NCBI RefSeq assembly: GCF_019636135.1
Contig: NZ_JAHBYD010000027.1
Location: 1 to 64,000, forward strand
Direction: 5' to 3'
Source of the DNA: Phenylobacterium sp.
GTDB taxonomy: Bacteria; Pseudomonadota; Alphaproteobacteria; Caulobacterales; Caulobacteraceae
Length of the DNA: 64,000 nucleotides
The notes below the pieces were generated by a model. It did not search any database, was not told the origin of the DNA, and saw only the letters and a list, made by a program, of their open reading frames with translations. The position numbers were made by a program, and so were the translations under genes. The first letter of the stretch is position 1. Each line of letters opens with the position of its first letter. This document shows, piece after piece, positions 46,039 through 54,611 of this stretch.

Positions 46039-47895
46039 ATGCCGCCGACCATGTGGGACGTGATCGTCATCGGCGGAGGGCACGCGGGCTGCGAGGCGGC
46101 CGCCGCGTCGGCGCGCTTCGGCGCGCGCACCCTGCTGCTCACCCACAAGCTCGAGACGATCGGCGAGATGAGCTGCAACCCGGCCATCGGCGGCCTGGGC
46201 AAGGGCCACCTGGTCCGCGAGATCGACGCGCTGGACGGCGTCATGGGCCGCCTGGCCGACGTGGCCGGCATCCAGTTCCGGATGCTGAACCGCTCGAAGG
46301 GCGCCGCCGTGCGCGGACCCCGCAGCCAGATCGACCGCAAGCTCTACCGCGAGGCCATGCAGGCCGAGCTGGCCGCCACCCCGAACCTGACCCTCAAGGC
46401 CGAGGCGGTCGAGGACCTCCTGGTAGACGAGGCTCATGTCGTGGGCGTCGTGGGCGCCAGCGGCGAGGCCTACGCCGCCGGCCGCGTCGTCCTGACCACG
46501 GGCACCTTCCTGAAGGGCGTCATCCACCAGGGCGAGGCGCGCATCCCCGCCGGCCGGATCGGCGACGCGCCCGCGATCGGCCTCTCGGACCGCCTCTATG
46601 CCCTCGGCCTGAAGATGGGCCGCCTGAAGACCGGCACGCCCGCCCGCCTCGTCGGCTCCACCATCGCCTGGGACCGCCTGGAGATGCAGGCCGCCGACGC
46701 CGAGCCGATCCCGTTCTCCTTCCTGACCGACCGCATCACGACGCCTCAGGTCGAGTGCGGCATCACCTGGACGACCGAGGAGACCCACCGGATCATCGCC
46801 GAGCGCCTCGGCGAGAGCGCCGTCTACGGCGGCCGCGTCTCGGGCCGCGGCCCGCGCTACTGCCCCTCCATCGAGGACAAGGTGGTCCGCTTCCGCGACA
46901 AGGCCAGCCACCAGATCTTCCTCGAACCCGAGGGCCTGGACGACGACACCGTCTACCCCAACGGCGTCTCCACCTCCGTCTCGGCCGAGACGCAGGACCT
47001 GTTCCTGCGCACCATCCCCGGCCTGGAAGCCGTGCAGGTGCGCCGCCACGGCTACGCCATCGAGTACGACTATGTCGACCCGCGCGAGCTCTACCCGACG
47101 CTGGAGGCCAAGCGCCTGCCGGGCCTCTACCTCGCCGGCCAGATCAACGGCACGACCGGCTACGAGGAGGCGGGCGCGCAGGGGCTCGTCGCCGGCCTGA
47201 ACGCCGCCCGCGCCGCTTCGGGCGCCGATCCGGCCCAGTTCGCCCGCGACGAGGGCTACATCGGCGTCCTGATCGACGACCTCGTCACGCGCGGCGTCAC
47301 CGAGCCCTATCGGATGTTCACCAGCCGGGCCGAGTTCCGCCTGACCCTCCGCGCCGACAACGCCGACCAGCGCCTCACCGGCCGCGGTATCGACCTCGGC
47401 GTCGTGGGCGCCCGGCGCGCCGGGGTGTTCCACGTGAAGCGCGACGCGCTGGCGGCGGCCCGCGAGGCGGCCCGCGCGCTGACGCTGACGCCGGCCGAGG
47501 CGCAGAAGCAGGGCCTCCCCGTGAAGGCCGACGGCCAGCGCCGCACCCTGACCGAGCTGCTGGCCTACCCGACCATCGGCTTCGACGACCTCGCCCGCAT
47601 CTGGCCGCAGATCGGCGCGTGGGACGCGGCCGTCCGCGAGCAGGTGGAGATCGACGCCGCCTACGCGGGCTACCTCGACCGCCAGGCCGCCGACGCCGAG
47701 GCCATGCGCCGCGACGAGGACCTGCGCCTGCCGGCCGGGCTGGACTACGCCGCCATCGGCGGCCTCTCCAACGAGGTGCGGGAGAAGCTGGCCGCCGTGC
47801 GCCCACTCACCCTGGGCCAGGCCGCCCGCATCGAGGGCGTGACCCCCGGCGCGCTCACCGCGCTCCTGGCCCACGTCCGCCGCCGCGCCGCATGA
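46039..47895 (+). CDS. mnmG: tRNA uridine-5-carboxymethylaminomethyl modification enzyme MnmG
   Basis: About 618 residues (also called GidA). FAD-dependent partner of MnmE. The Rossmann loop IVIGGGHAGCEAA starts at about residue 9; SCNPAIGGLGKGHLVREIDALDG, PRSQIDRKLYREAM and TGTFLKGVIHQGE are typical. C-terminal PAGLDYAAIGGLSNEVREKL binds tRNA/MnmE. The ATG at 46039 or 46051 is the likely start; 46039 was chosen. The run HVKRDALAA contains a degenerate parS (47426-47441), and the next gene overlaps the stop. Confidence 0.96.
   Translation: MPPTMWDVIVIGGGHAGCEAAAASARFGARTLLLTHKLETIGEMSCNPAIGGLGKGHLVREIDALDGVMGRLADVAGIQFRMLNRSKGAAVRGPRSQIDRKLYREAMQAELAATPNLTLKAEAVEDLLVDEAHVVGVVGASGEAYAAGRVVLTTGTFLKGVIHQGEARIPAGRIGDAPAIGLSDRLYALGLKMGRLKTGTPARLVGSTIAWDRLEMQAADAEPIPFSFLTDRITTPQVECGITWTTEETHRIIAERLGESAVYGGRVSGRGPRYCPSIEDKVVRFRDKASHQIFLEPEGLDDDTVYPNGVSTSVSAETQDLFLRTIPGLEAVQVRRHGYAIEYDYVDPRELYPTLEAKRLPGLYLAGQINGTTGYEEAGAQGLVAGLNAARAASGADPAQFARDEGYIGVLIDDLVTRGVTEPYRMFTSRAEFRLTLRADNADQRLTGRGIDLGVVGARRAGVFHVKRDALAAAREAARALTLTPAEAQKQGLPVKADGQRRTLTELLAYPTIGFDDLARIWPQIGAWDAAVREQVEIDAAYAGYLDRQAADAEAMRRDEDLRLPAGLDYAAIGGLSNEVREKLAAVRPLTLGQAARIEGVTPGALTALLAHVRRRAA
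47426..47441. promoter_or_regulatory. parS-like site in mnmG (3 mismatches)
   Basis: TGTTCCACGTGAAGCG keeps the CACGTG core and most flanks of TGTTTCACGTGAAACA, differing at three positions. It encodes VFHVKR, a residue run unlike the usual pattern here. It may be a weak ParB site; other Caulobacterales also show imperfect parS copies near parAB. Confidence 0.5.
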
Positions 47896-48650
47896 CCCGC
47901 CGCCCTGCCGCAGGCAGCGCCCCCTCCACCGTGAACGGGGGAGGTTCTCTGAGCGTCGCCGCCCCGAACCTCCCCTGCGAAGCAGGGGAGGGTGACCGCG
48001 AAGCGGTGGAGGGAACGTCCAGGCGCGTCGTCGACGCCGCCTCGTTCGCCGCAGCCGCGCGCGCCACCGAGCAGCAGGTCGCCGACCTCCGACGCTTCCT
48101 GGAGCTGCTGACGGCCGGCAACGCGGTCATGAACCTCGTCGGCCCCGCCACCATCCCCGACTTCTGGAACCGCCACGCCTGGGATTCGGCCCAGCTCCTC
48201 CGCCTCGCGCCCGAGGCCCGAACCTGGGCGGACCTCGGCGCCGGCGCCGGCTTCCCGGGCCTCGTCCTGGCCATCCTCGCCAAGGGCCAGGCCGGCGCGC
48301 ACGTCCACCTCGTCGAGAGCATGGCCAAGCGCTGCCGCTTCCTCGACAGCGTCGTCGCCGGGCTCGGCCTGCCGGCCACCGTCCACCACACCCGCGCGGA
48401 GAACCTCACGCTCTCTGTGGACATCGTCACCGCCAGGGCTTGTGCGCCGCTTCACCGCCTGTTGGGGTATGCCCGGCCATACCTGTCGGCAGGCGCTGTC
48501 GGCCTGTTCCTCAAGGGGCAAGATGCAGTAGAGGACATGCGTGAGGCCGCTAGATATTGGGAGTATGAGGCGGACGTCATCCCGTCTCTGAGCGACGGCA
48601 GGGGGCGCATCGTGCGCGTGAGGAGGCTGGGACGTGCCCGCAAGGTCTGA
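47892..48650 (+). CDS. rsmG: 16S rRNA (guanine-N7)-methyltransferase RsmG with repeat-encoded N-terminus
   Basis: About 252 residues (also called GidB). It methylates G527 of 16S rRNA. SAM motif: WADLGAGAGFPGLVLAIL; then VHLVESMAKRCRFLDSV and ITARACAPL-like VTARACAPLHRLLGYA. The ATG overlaps the mnmG stop. Codons 11-41 are a 93-nt palindromic repeat (47921-48013) read in frame; no alternative ATG, GTG or TTG lies between it and the conserved core starting at about VVDAASF, although a GTG (47931) within the repeat is possible. It overlaps parA by 17 nt. Confidence 0.93.
   Translation: MTRRPAAGSAPSTVNGGGSLSVAAPNLPCEAGEGDREAVEGTSRRVVDAASFAAAARATEQQVADLRRFLELLTAGNAVMNLVGPATIPDFWNRHAWDSAQLLRLAPEARTWADLGAGAGFPGLVLAILAKGQAGAHVHLVESMAKRCRFLDSVVAGLGLPATVHHTRAENLTLSVDIVTARACAPLHRLLGYARPYLSAGAVGLFLKGQDAVEDMREAARYWEYEADVIPSLSDGRGRIVRVRRLGRARKV
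47921..48013. repeat. CCCTCCACC-type palindrome inside rsmG
   Basis: CCCCTCCACC (47921-47930) and GGTGGAGGG (48005-48013) are the outer arms. The inner sub-hairpins are GAACCTCCCC-like arms around TGCGAAGCA and CCGC-GAA-GCGG. The length of 93 bp is a multiple of three, so the reading frame is kept. Confidence 0.8.
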
Positions 48651-49458
48651 CCGGGGCTTACGCGTGCTGGTCGTCGCCAACCAGAAAGGCGGCGTGGGCA
48701 AGACCACCACGGCCATCAACCTGGGCACCGCGCTCGCCGCCGTCGGCGAGAAGGTGCTGCTGATCGACTCTGATCCCCAGGGCAACGCCTCGACGGGCCT
48801 CGGCGTCGGCCGGGCGCTGCGCAAGCACACCCTCTACGACGTGCTGATGGGCGAGAAGCCCGTGGCCCAGGCGGTGGTGAAGACCTCCGTGCCCGGCCTC
48901 GACCTCGTGCCCTCCGACCCCGACCTCTCCGGCGTGGAGCTGGAGCTGGGCCAGCAGGCGCGCCGCTCGTTCAAGCTGCGCGATGCGCTCGCGCCCCTGC
49001 GGTCCGCCGCCGGCTACACCTACGTCCTGATCGACTGCCCGCCGTCGCTGAACCTGCTCACGGTCAACGCCATGGCGGCGGCCGACGCCGTGCTGGTGCC
49101 GCTGCAGTGCGAGTTCTTCGCGCTGGAGGGGCTGACGCAGCTCATGCGCACCATCGACCTGGTCCGCGGCAGCCTGAACCCGGCCCTGGAGCTGCAGGGC
49201 GTGGTGCTGACCATGTACGACCGCCGCAATTCGCTCTCGGAGCAGGTGGCCAGCGACGTGCGCGGCCACTTCGGCGAGACGGTCTACCAGACGGTGATCC
49301 CGCGGAACGTCCGCGTCTCCGAGGCGCCGTCGTTCGGCAAGCCTGCGCTGGTCTACGACCTGAAGTGCGCCGGCAGCCAGGCCTATCTGAAGCTCGCGCG
49401 CGAGGTCGTGCTGCGCGAGCGCAAGCGCCGTGCGGCGCAGCAGTTGGAAGTGAGCTGA
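48634..49458 (+). CDS. parA: Chromosome partitioning ATPase ParA
   Basis: A 274-residue deviant Walker-type ATPase: KGGVGKTTT at residues 18-26, DSDPQGNASTGLG (switch), and LIDCPPSLN. It binds DNA non-specifically in an ATP-dependent gradient that carries ParB-parS complexes to the new pole. It starts at GTG 48634 within the end of rsmG; no better start is seen. parB starts 2 nt after the stop. Confidence 0.96.
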   Translation: MPARSDRGLRVLVVANQKGGVGKTTTAINLGTALAAVGEKVLLIDSDPQGNASTGLGVGRALRKHTLYDVLMGEKPVAQAVVKTSVPGLDLVPSDPDLSGVELELGQQARRSFKLRDALAPLRSAAGYTYVLIDCPPSLNLLTVNAMAAADAVLVPLQCEFFALEGLTQLMRTIDLVRGSLNPALELQGVVLTMYDRRNSLSEQVASDVRGHFGETVYQTVIPRNVRVSEAPSFGKPALVYDLKCAGSQAYLKLAREVVLRERKRRAAQQLEVS

Positions 49459-49459
49459 G

Positions 49460-50332
49460 ATGGCGGAGAACCGCAGAGGACTGGGCCGCGGGCTCTCGGC
49501 GCTGCTGGGCGAGGCCGAGGAGATCAGCCACGCCGTCGATCCGGCCGAAGGCGTGCGCGAGATCCCCATCGAGCTGATCCGCCGCAACCCGGGCCAGCCG
49601 CGCGTCCACTTCGACGAGGCCGAACTGGCGGAACTGGCCGGGTCCATCCGCGACAAGGGCGTGCTCCAGCCGATCCTGGTGCGGCCGTCCGCCACGTCGC
49701 CGGGCGAATACGAGATCGTCGCCGGCGAGCGCCGCTGGCGTGCGGCCCAGAAGGCGGGGCTGACCGCGATCCCGGCGCTGGTGCGCCAACTGGCCGACGA
49801 CGAGGCGTTCGAGATCGCCGTCATCGAGAACATCCAGCGCGCCGACCTGAACCCGATCGAAGAGGCGCGCGCCTACGCCTCGCTGATGGCCCGCCTCGCC
49901 ATCGGCCAGGAGGAGGCCGCCCGGCGCCTGGGCAAGAGCCGCAGCCACGTGGCCAACACGCTTCGCCTCACGGCCCTGCCCGAGAGCGTGCAAGCCCACC
50001 TCATCGCGGGCCGCCTGACGGCCGGCCATGCGCGCGCGCTGTTGACGTCGGACAACGCCGAGGCGCTGGCCGAGCAGGTCCTGGCCCGCGGCCTGTCGGT
50101 GCGCGACACCGAGGCGCTTGCCCGCGGGGCATCGCCCGGCGAGCCCCGGAAGAAGGCCTCCGGCCCGCGCAAGACCAAGGACGCCGACACCGCCGCGCTT
50201 GAGGTCGACCTCGAGGAGGCGCTGGGCATGAGCGTCGACGTCGCCGACCGCGGCGGCGTGGGCGAGGTCCGGATCAAGTACGCCAGCCTCGAGCAGCTCG
50301 ACGAGATCTGCCGCCGACTGACGCGCGGCTAG
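49460..50332 (+). CDS. parB: Chromosome partitioning protein ParB
   Basis: A 290-residue DNA-binding CTPase. The N-terminal RGLGRGLSALLG motif contacts ParA; the CTP-binding domain has the GERRWRA box (about 89-95), and ENIQRADLNPIEEA is box III. The HTH region is GKSRSHVANTLRLTALP. It binds the three parS sites found 2.9-7.6 kb upstream. The C-terminus has the dimerisation domain with KYASLEQLDEI. The stop TAG overlaps that of the next gene. Confidence 0.96.
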   Translation: MAENRRGLGRGLSALLGEAEEISHAVDPAEGVREIPIELIRRNPGQPRVHFDEAELAELAGSIRDKGVLQPILVRPSATSPGEYEIVAGERRWRAAQKAGLTAIPALVRQLADDEAFEIAVIENIQRADLNPIEEARAYASLMARLAIGQEEAARRLGKSRSHVANTLRLTALPESVQAHLIAGRLTAGHARALLTSDNAEALAEQVLARGLSVRDTEALARGASPGEPRKKASGPRKTKDADTAALEVDLEEALGMSVDVADRGGVGEVRIKYASLEQLDEICRRLTRG

Positions 50333-51321
50333 CGCCTGGCGCGGACGGCGGCCACCACTTCGTTCACGGCGTCGATCACCGCGTCGGGCTTCGTCGCCCA
50401 GATGTAGTGGCCGGCGTCGACGTGGCGGTTCTCGCCCCGCGTCGAGAGGGCGGCGGCCTCGTCGTGCATCTCGCTCCACAGGCGCGCCATGGCTTCGGCC
50501 TCCTCGGGCGGACCGCCGAAGGCGCGCGCCGTGCCGTCGGCGGTGAGCACGATCCAGGGCAGGTTCCCCAGCTTGCGCCGGCTCTTCTCGACTTCGGCCG
50601 AGCTGGCCTCGGGCATCGAGTCGACCTCGGAGAACAGGTTCGCGATCCGCGCCGGGTCGGTCCGCCGTGCGATCAGGTTGGCGCGGTAGGCCTCGGGCAG
50701 GCTTGCGACCGGCGGGGGAAAGCACGTGGCGTAGTCGGCGTCGCCCGCCTTCAGCGCGCCGTCCAGCAGGCGCTGGCTGCAGGCGCGCTGGGCGGCGAAG
50801 CGCTTGTCGTCGGCCGCGGCCGAGACGGGCGCGGCGGCGGCGAACCGCTGCTTCTGGCGGGGGTTCGACGGATCGACCAGCACCGCGCCGGCCACCTCCT
50901 TCGGATACTTCGAGGCGTAGAGGCGCACGTGCAGCCCCGCCATCGAGTGGCCGACCAGGACGTAGGGGCCCTTGACGCCCGCCGCCTTCAACATCGCGCG
51001 CTCGTCCTCGACGACGGCGCCGGCGGTGCGGGGCAGGGGTCCCGGGTCGCTGAACTCGTTGCCCGCGCGGTCGTAGGCGCAGACCCGGGTGGTCTCGGCC
51101 AGGGTCGCGTGGATGCGGCGCCAGGTGCTGGCGCCCGAGCCGTAGCCGGCGTCGAGCACGACGGTGGGTGCGCCTTCGCCCAGGCAGAAGAGGTTCATCC
51201 GCCGCCCGTCGGGCAGCGTCACCAGCCGGTGCGGCCCGTAGTAGGTCTCCACGGGCAGCGGCGTCGCGGCCTGGGCGGCCGAGGCAAAGGTGATCGCGAC
51301 CGCGACAACAGTTCTGAGCAT
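50329..51321 (-). CDS. Secreted alpha/beta hydrolase
   Basis: About 330 residues from ATG 51321, with a signal peptide (MLRTVVAVAITFASAAQA). The nucleophile elbow is LVGHSMAG; the His is in HVDAGHYIWATKPDAV. The extended lid region includes CSQRLLDGALKAGDADYATC with two Cys that may form a disulfide in the periplasm. The substrate is unknown. It converges with parB, sharing the CTAG palindrome (50329-50332) for both stops. It was wrongly fused to the upstream gene in one long reading frame. Confidence 0.85.
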   Translation of the reverse strand: MLRTVVAVAITFASAAQAATPLPVETYYGPHRLVTLPDGRRMNLFCLGEGAPTVVLDAGYGSGASTWRRIHATLAETTRVCAYDRAGNEFSDPGPLPRTAGAVVEDERAMLKAAGVKGPYVLVGHSMAGLHVRLYASKYPKEVAGAVLVDPSNPRQKQRFAAAAPVSAAADDKRFAAQRACSQRLLDGALKAGDADYATCFPPPVASLPEAYRANLIARRTDPARIANLFSEVDSMPEASSAEVEKSRRKLGNLPWIVLTADGTARAFGGPPEEAEAMARLWSEMHDEAAALSTRGENRHVDAGHYIWATKPDAVIDAVNEVVAAVRARR

Positions 51322-51366
51322 GGACGCCTCCCGCCAGGAACGTAGCGCCTCACCTTCAACAGACAA

Positions 51367-51401
51367 TCCCGGTCTTGGGCTGCGCCCAAACCGGGATGAC
51401 A
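51367..51401. repeat. Solo TGTCATCCCGG-type arm
   Basis: Only one arm remains: CCCGGTC-TTGGGC-TGC-GCCCAA-ACCGGGATGACA. This is the right arm seen in copies A and B. It lies between the two hydrolase genes. Confidence 0.75.
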
Positions 51402-51419
51402 ATTGGGGGTGGGAAGGCG

Positions 51420-53426
51420 CTACAGGCGTTCGCCGATGTAGTCGGCGACCTTGGTCAGGACGAGCTTCCAGGTGGCGTCGGACCAGTTGCGGTGGCCTTC
51501 GCCCTTGAGTTCGATGAGGTCGCAGGTCTTGCCGGCGGCGCGCAGCGCCTTGGCCATCATGCGCGACTGGCGCGGGTCGACGATGGTGTCCTCGGTCCCG
51601 TGGATCAGCAGCACCGGCGCCTCGATCTCGGCGGCGCGCCGGGCGGGCGAGAAGCGGATCAGCAGGGCCTCGTCGGCCTTCGGGTCGCCGATGGTCGCGC
51701 GCCAGTAGGCGTAGGTGGGCGAATCCGCGCCGTCCTCGCGGCGGGAGAAGGCCAGCGTCTCCAAGAGGTCGGCGTCGCCGGCGATCGAGACCGCGACCCT
51801 GTAGGCCCCGGGCGTCTTCACCGCGCCCATCAGCGCCGCGTAGCCGCCGTAGCTGGCCCCGAAGATGGCGAGGCGCCTGGGGTCGGCGCGGCCGGACCGG
51901 ACGACGTGGGCGACGGCGTCCTCGACGTCGTCCTGCATCAGGTCGCCCCAGCGGCGGCGGCCCTGGTCGGCGAACGCCTTGCCGTAGCCGCCCGAGCCGC
52001 GGAAGTTCGGCTGCAGCACCAGCCAGCCGCGCGCCGCCAGCGCCTGCACGGTCAGGTCCCAGTCGAGGTAGTCGCGCAGCTCGGGCCCGCCGTGCGGCAT
52101 CACCACCATCGGCAGCGGGTCCTTCCCCGCGCCGATCGGCGTCGTGAGGTAGGCGGTGATCCCGGCGCCGTCGCGGGTGGTCACGCGCAGCGGTTCGGTG
52201 TCGGCCAGCCGGTCGGGCGTGAGCCAGGGCTTGCAGTGGCCCACGTATTCCAGCGCGCGCCTGTCGCGGTCGTAGACCTGGAAGGCGCCCGCCTCCCGCG
52301 GCCCGGTGACCTTCAGCAGCATCCGCCGGTGGGCGAGGTCGATGTCGTAGAGCGCCACGTTGCAGGCGTTCTTCAGAGCCGTGTTCACCGCCTTGAAGTG
52401 GGCGTTCAGGCCGGGATCGGTGAACTGGTAGCTCAGCCGGTCGTCCCAGTAGAGGCTGCCGACCAGCTTCAGGGCCTCGTCGACGAAGGCGGTCTCGTAC
52501 TCGCGCCCCGGCGCGTCGGCCACGACGTCGCCGAAGGTCAGGGTGGCGAGGTCGAACGTACGGATCACGTTGGTGTCGCGGCCCGCGATCCGCTGGCAGA
52601 CGAGGAACACGCCGGCCTGCGGCGTCGCGCCCACCACGTCGAAGTCGGGCACCTTCCTCAGCTCGTTCAGCCGCGACTTGCGGACCAGCTTCCAGCCGCG
52701 CTCGCCCGGCGCGCGGCCGTAGACCCAGCGCACGGTGCCGCGGGCGTTGGAGTCCATGCGGAGCATGGGCACCCCGCCCTGGGTGAGCCAGAAGTCGGTG
52801 GCCGGCACGCCCTGCTCCACGAGCTGCGCTTCGCCCGAATAGACGTCGACGTGGTAGAGGCCGTAGGCGTTCTTGGCCTCGTTCCAGGCCTGCATGAGGA
52901 TGCGGCGGTCGTCGCCCTGCATCAGGTCGACCACCTGGCTGGCGTCGAAGCCGCGGCGCAGCACCGCCTTCGAGCCGGCGAACATGACGACGGGGTTCTC
53001 GCCCTTCAGGTCCACCGACAGCACCCGGCGGACAGGGATCGCCATGAACTCGTCGCCGAACCCCATGCCGTAGGGCCGGCCCTTGTCGTCGTTGTAGAAG
53101 GTGATCCAGATCAGCAGGCGCTCGTTGTTGGCCCACTCGACCTGGCGGACCCTGTGCTCGCCCAGCAGGGCCACGGCGGGCCTGGCCGTGAGGTCGGCCA
53201 TCTGCGAGAGGGTGACGAAGGCGACGGTCTTCCCGCCCCGGAGCTGGGTCCGCAGGATCGCGAGCTGCTCGCCGTCGGGCGAGATGGCGGCGTCGTGGAC
53301 CGCGGGCTCGCGCATCAGCTCGTCGAGGGTCGGCGGGACGGGCGGCTGGCCCTGGGCGCGCGCCAGGGCCGGCGCCACGGCGGGGGCGGCGCCCGCAGCA
53401 GCCAGCATCGTCCGGCGCGTCAGCAT
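51420..53426 (-). CDS. S9 family (prolyl oligopeptidase-like) peptidase, Tat-type signal
   Basis: A 668-residue serine peptidase. An N-terminal twin-arginine-like signal (MLTRRTMLAAAGAAPA) suggests export. A beta-propeller region precedes the catalytic alpha/beta hydrolase domain with nucleophile GASYGGYAAL, Asp in IHGTEDTIVD and His in GEGHRNW. It is likely an aminopeptidase/oligopeptidase acting in the periplasm. A 13-bp palindrome lies upstream. Confidence 0.9.
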   Translation of the reverse strand: MLTRRTMLAAAGAAPAVAPALARAQGQPPVPPTLDELMREPAVHDAAISPDGEQLAILRTQLRGGKTVAFVTLSQMADLTARPAVALLGEHRVRQVEWANNERLLIWITFYNDDKGRPYGMGFGDEFMAIPVRRVLSVDLKGENPVVMFAGSKAVLRRGFDASQVVDLMQGDDRRILMQAWNEAKNAYGLYHVDVYSGEAQLVEQGVPATDFWLTQGGVPMLRMDSNARGTVRWVYGRAPGERGWKLVRKSRLNELRKVPDFDVVGATPQAGVFLVCQRIAGRDTNVIRTFDLATLTFGDVVADAPGREYETAFVDEALKLVGSLYWDDRLSYQFTDPGLNAHFKAVNTALKNACNVALYDIDLAHRRMLLKVTGPREAGAFQVYDRDRRALEYVGHCKPWLTPDRLADTEPLRVTTRDGAGITAYLTTPIGAGKDPLPMVVMPHGGPELRDYLDWDLTVQALAARGWLVLQPNFRGSGGYGKAFADQGRRRWGDLMQDDVEDAVAHVVRSGRADPRRLAIFGASYGGYAALMGAVKTPGAYRVAVSIAGDADLLETLAFSRREDGADSPTYAYWRATIGDPKADEALLIRFSPARRAAEIEAPVLLIHGTEDTIVDPRQSRMMAKALRAAGKTCDLIELKGEGHRNWSDATWKLVLTKVADYIGERL

Positions 53427-53446
53427 CGAGGTCCGCGGTAACCCGA

Positions 53447-53459
53447 GATGTTACATCTG
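53447..53459. promoter_or_regulatory. Palindrome upstream of S9 peptidase
   Basis: AGATGTTACATCT is a perfect palindrome of 6-bp arms around one base, 21 bp upstream of the peptidase start. It could be an operator. It shows some resemblance to ATGTTA-containing Zur boxes but lacks their full length, so no regulator is named. Confidence 0.35.
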
Positions 53460-53513
53460 CGACAGTGCTTTAGCGGCGTTGCGGGCGTCAACGCCACACT
53501 CACCGCCCATCGG

Positions 53514-54500
53514 CTACAGCATCTGCGGCAGGACGCGGTCGGGCGGGCGGTGGCCGTCCATCCAGGTCTTGATGTTGATGATCACCTTCTCGCCCATGTC
53601 GACGCGGGCCTCGACGGTGGCCGAGCCCATGTGCGGCAGGAGCACGGCGTTGGGCAGTTTCAGGAGCTTGGGGTTGATCCGCGGCTCCTGCTCGAAGACG
53701 TCGAGGCCGGCGCCGGCGATCTTGCCCTCGGCCAGGAGGTCGGCCAGCGCCTGCTCGTCGATGATCGAGCCGCGGGCGGTGTTGATCACCACGGCGTGCG
53801 GCTGCAGCAGCTTCAGGCGGCGCGCGGAGAGAAGGTGGTAGCTGGCCGGATTGGCCGGGGCGTGGACGGAGACGATGTCCACGCGGGCCAGCATCTGGTC
53901 GAGGCTGTCCCAGTAGGTCGCCTCCAGCTCGTCGGCCACCACGTGACTGACGGGCTTGCGGTTATGGTAGTGGATCTGCAGGCCGAAGGCCTTGGCGCGG
54001 CGCGCCACCGCGGCGCCGATCCGGCCCATGCCGATGATGCCCAGGCGCTTGCCGCCGAGCCGGCGCCCCAGCATCCAGGTGGGCGCCCAGCCGGTGAACT
54101 CGCCCGCCTGCACGGCGTTCGCGCCCTCGATCAGCCGGCGCAGCGTGGCCATGATCAGCGTCATGGTCAGGTCGGCCGTGTCGTCGGTCAGCACGCCCGG
54201 CGTGTTGGTGACGATGATCCCCTTCGCGTTGGCCGCGGCCACGTCGATGTGGTCGACCCCGGCGCCGAAGTTGGCGATCAGCTTCAGGCGCTCTCCGGCC
54301 TTCTCGATCAGGCTGGCGTCGATCTTGTCGGTGATGGTGGATGACAGCACGTCGCAACGGCCGACGGCGTCGATGAGCTGCTTGCGCGACATCGGCTCGT
54401 CCGCGACGTTCAGCTCGGTGTCGAACAGCTCGCGCATCCGCGTCTCGACGGGGTCGGGCAGTTTTCGGGTGACGATGACTTTCGGCTTGCGGGACGCCAT
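53514..54500 (-). CDS. D-2-hydroxyacid dehydrogenase (glyoxylate/hydroxypyruvate reductase-like)
   Basis: About 328 residues from ATG 54500 (MASRKPKVIVTRKLP). NAD(P)-dependent enzymes of this group reduce glyoxylate or hydroxypyruvate. Nucleotide-binding GMGRIGAAVARRA; catalytic Arg in NTARGSIID, Glu in DVFEQEPRI and His in LLPHMGSATVEAR. The ANFGAGVDHIDV substrate loop is typical. The antisense-region extension upstream of the ATG is not coding. The gene is divergent from the SH3 domain gene. Confidence 0.93.
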   Translation of the reverse strand: MASRKPKVIVTRKLPDPVETRMRELFDTELNVADEPMSRKQLIDAVGRCDVLSSTITDKIDASLIEKAGERLKLIANFGAGVDHIDVAAANAKGIIVTNTPGVLTDDTADLTMTLIMATLRRLIEGANAVQAGEFTGWAPTWMLGRRLGGKRLGIIGMGRIGAAVARRAKAFGLQIHYHNRKPVSHVVADELEATYWDSLDQMLARVDIVSVHAPANPASYHLLSARRLKLLQPHAVVINTARGSIIDEQALADLLAEGKIAGAGLDVFEQEPRINPKLLKLPNAVLLPHMGSATVEARVDMGEKVIINIKTWMDGHRPPDRVLPQML

Positions 54501-54611
54501 GGGCCTACGGGAAAAAGGGACGTTTCCTGCGCCGCCCACGTTTTGGACGGGGGGCGCGATTTGCGGAACCCTTAGCAGGGGGGCCCGCCACGGCCAAGGC
54601 GAGGCGAACGG

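Noticed and set aside
47427..49960. Other CACGTG hexamers (such as in parB at about 49947) as parS sites
   Set aside because: Outside the hexamer they match parS poorly. Only the mnmG site keeps enough flanking positions to list.
50329..53136. A 935-residue frame fusing two hydrolases
   Set aside because: The upstream portion is the wrong frame of the S9 peptidase. The true hydrolase starts at 51321 with a signal peptide.
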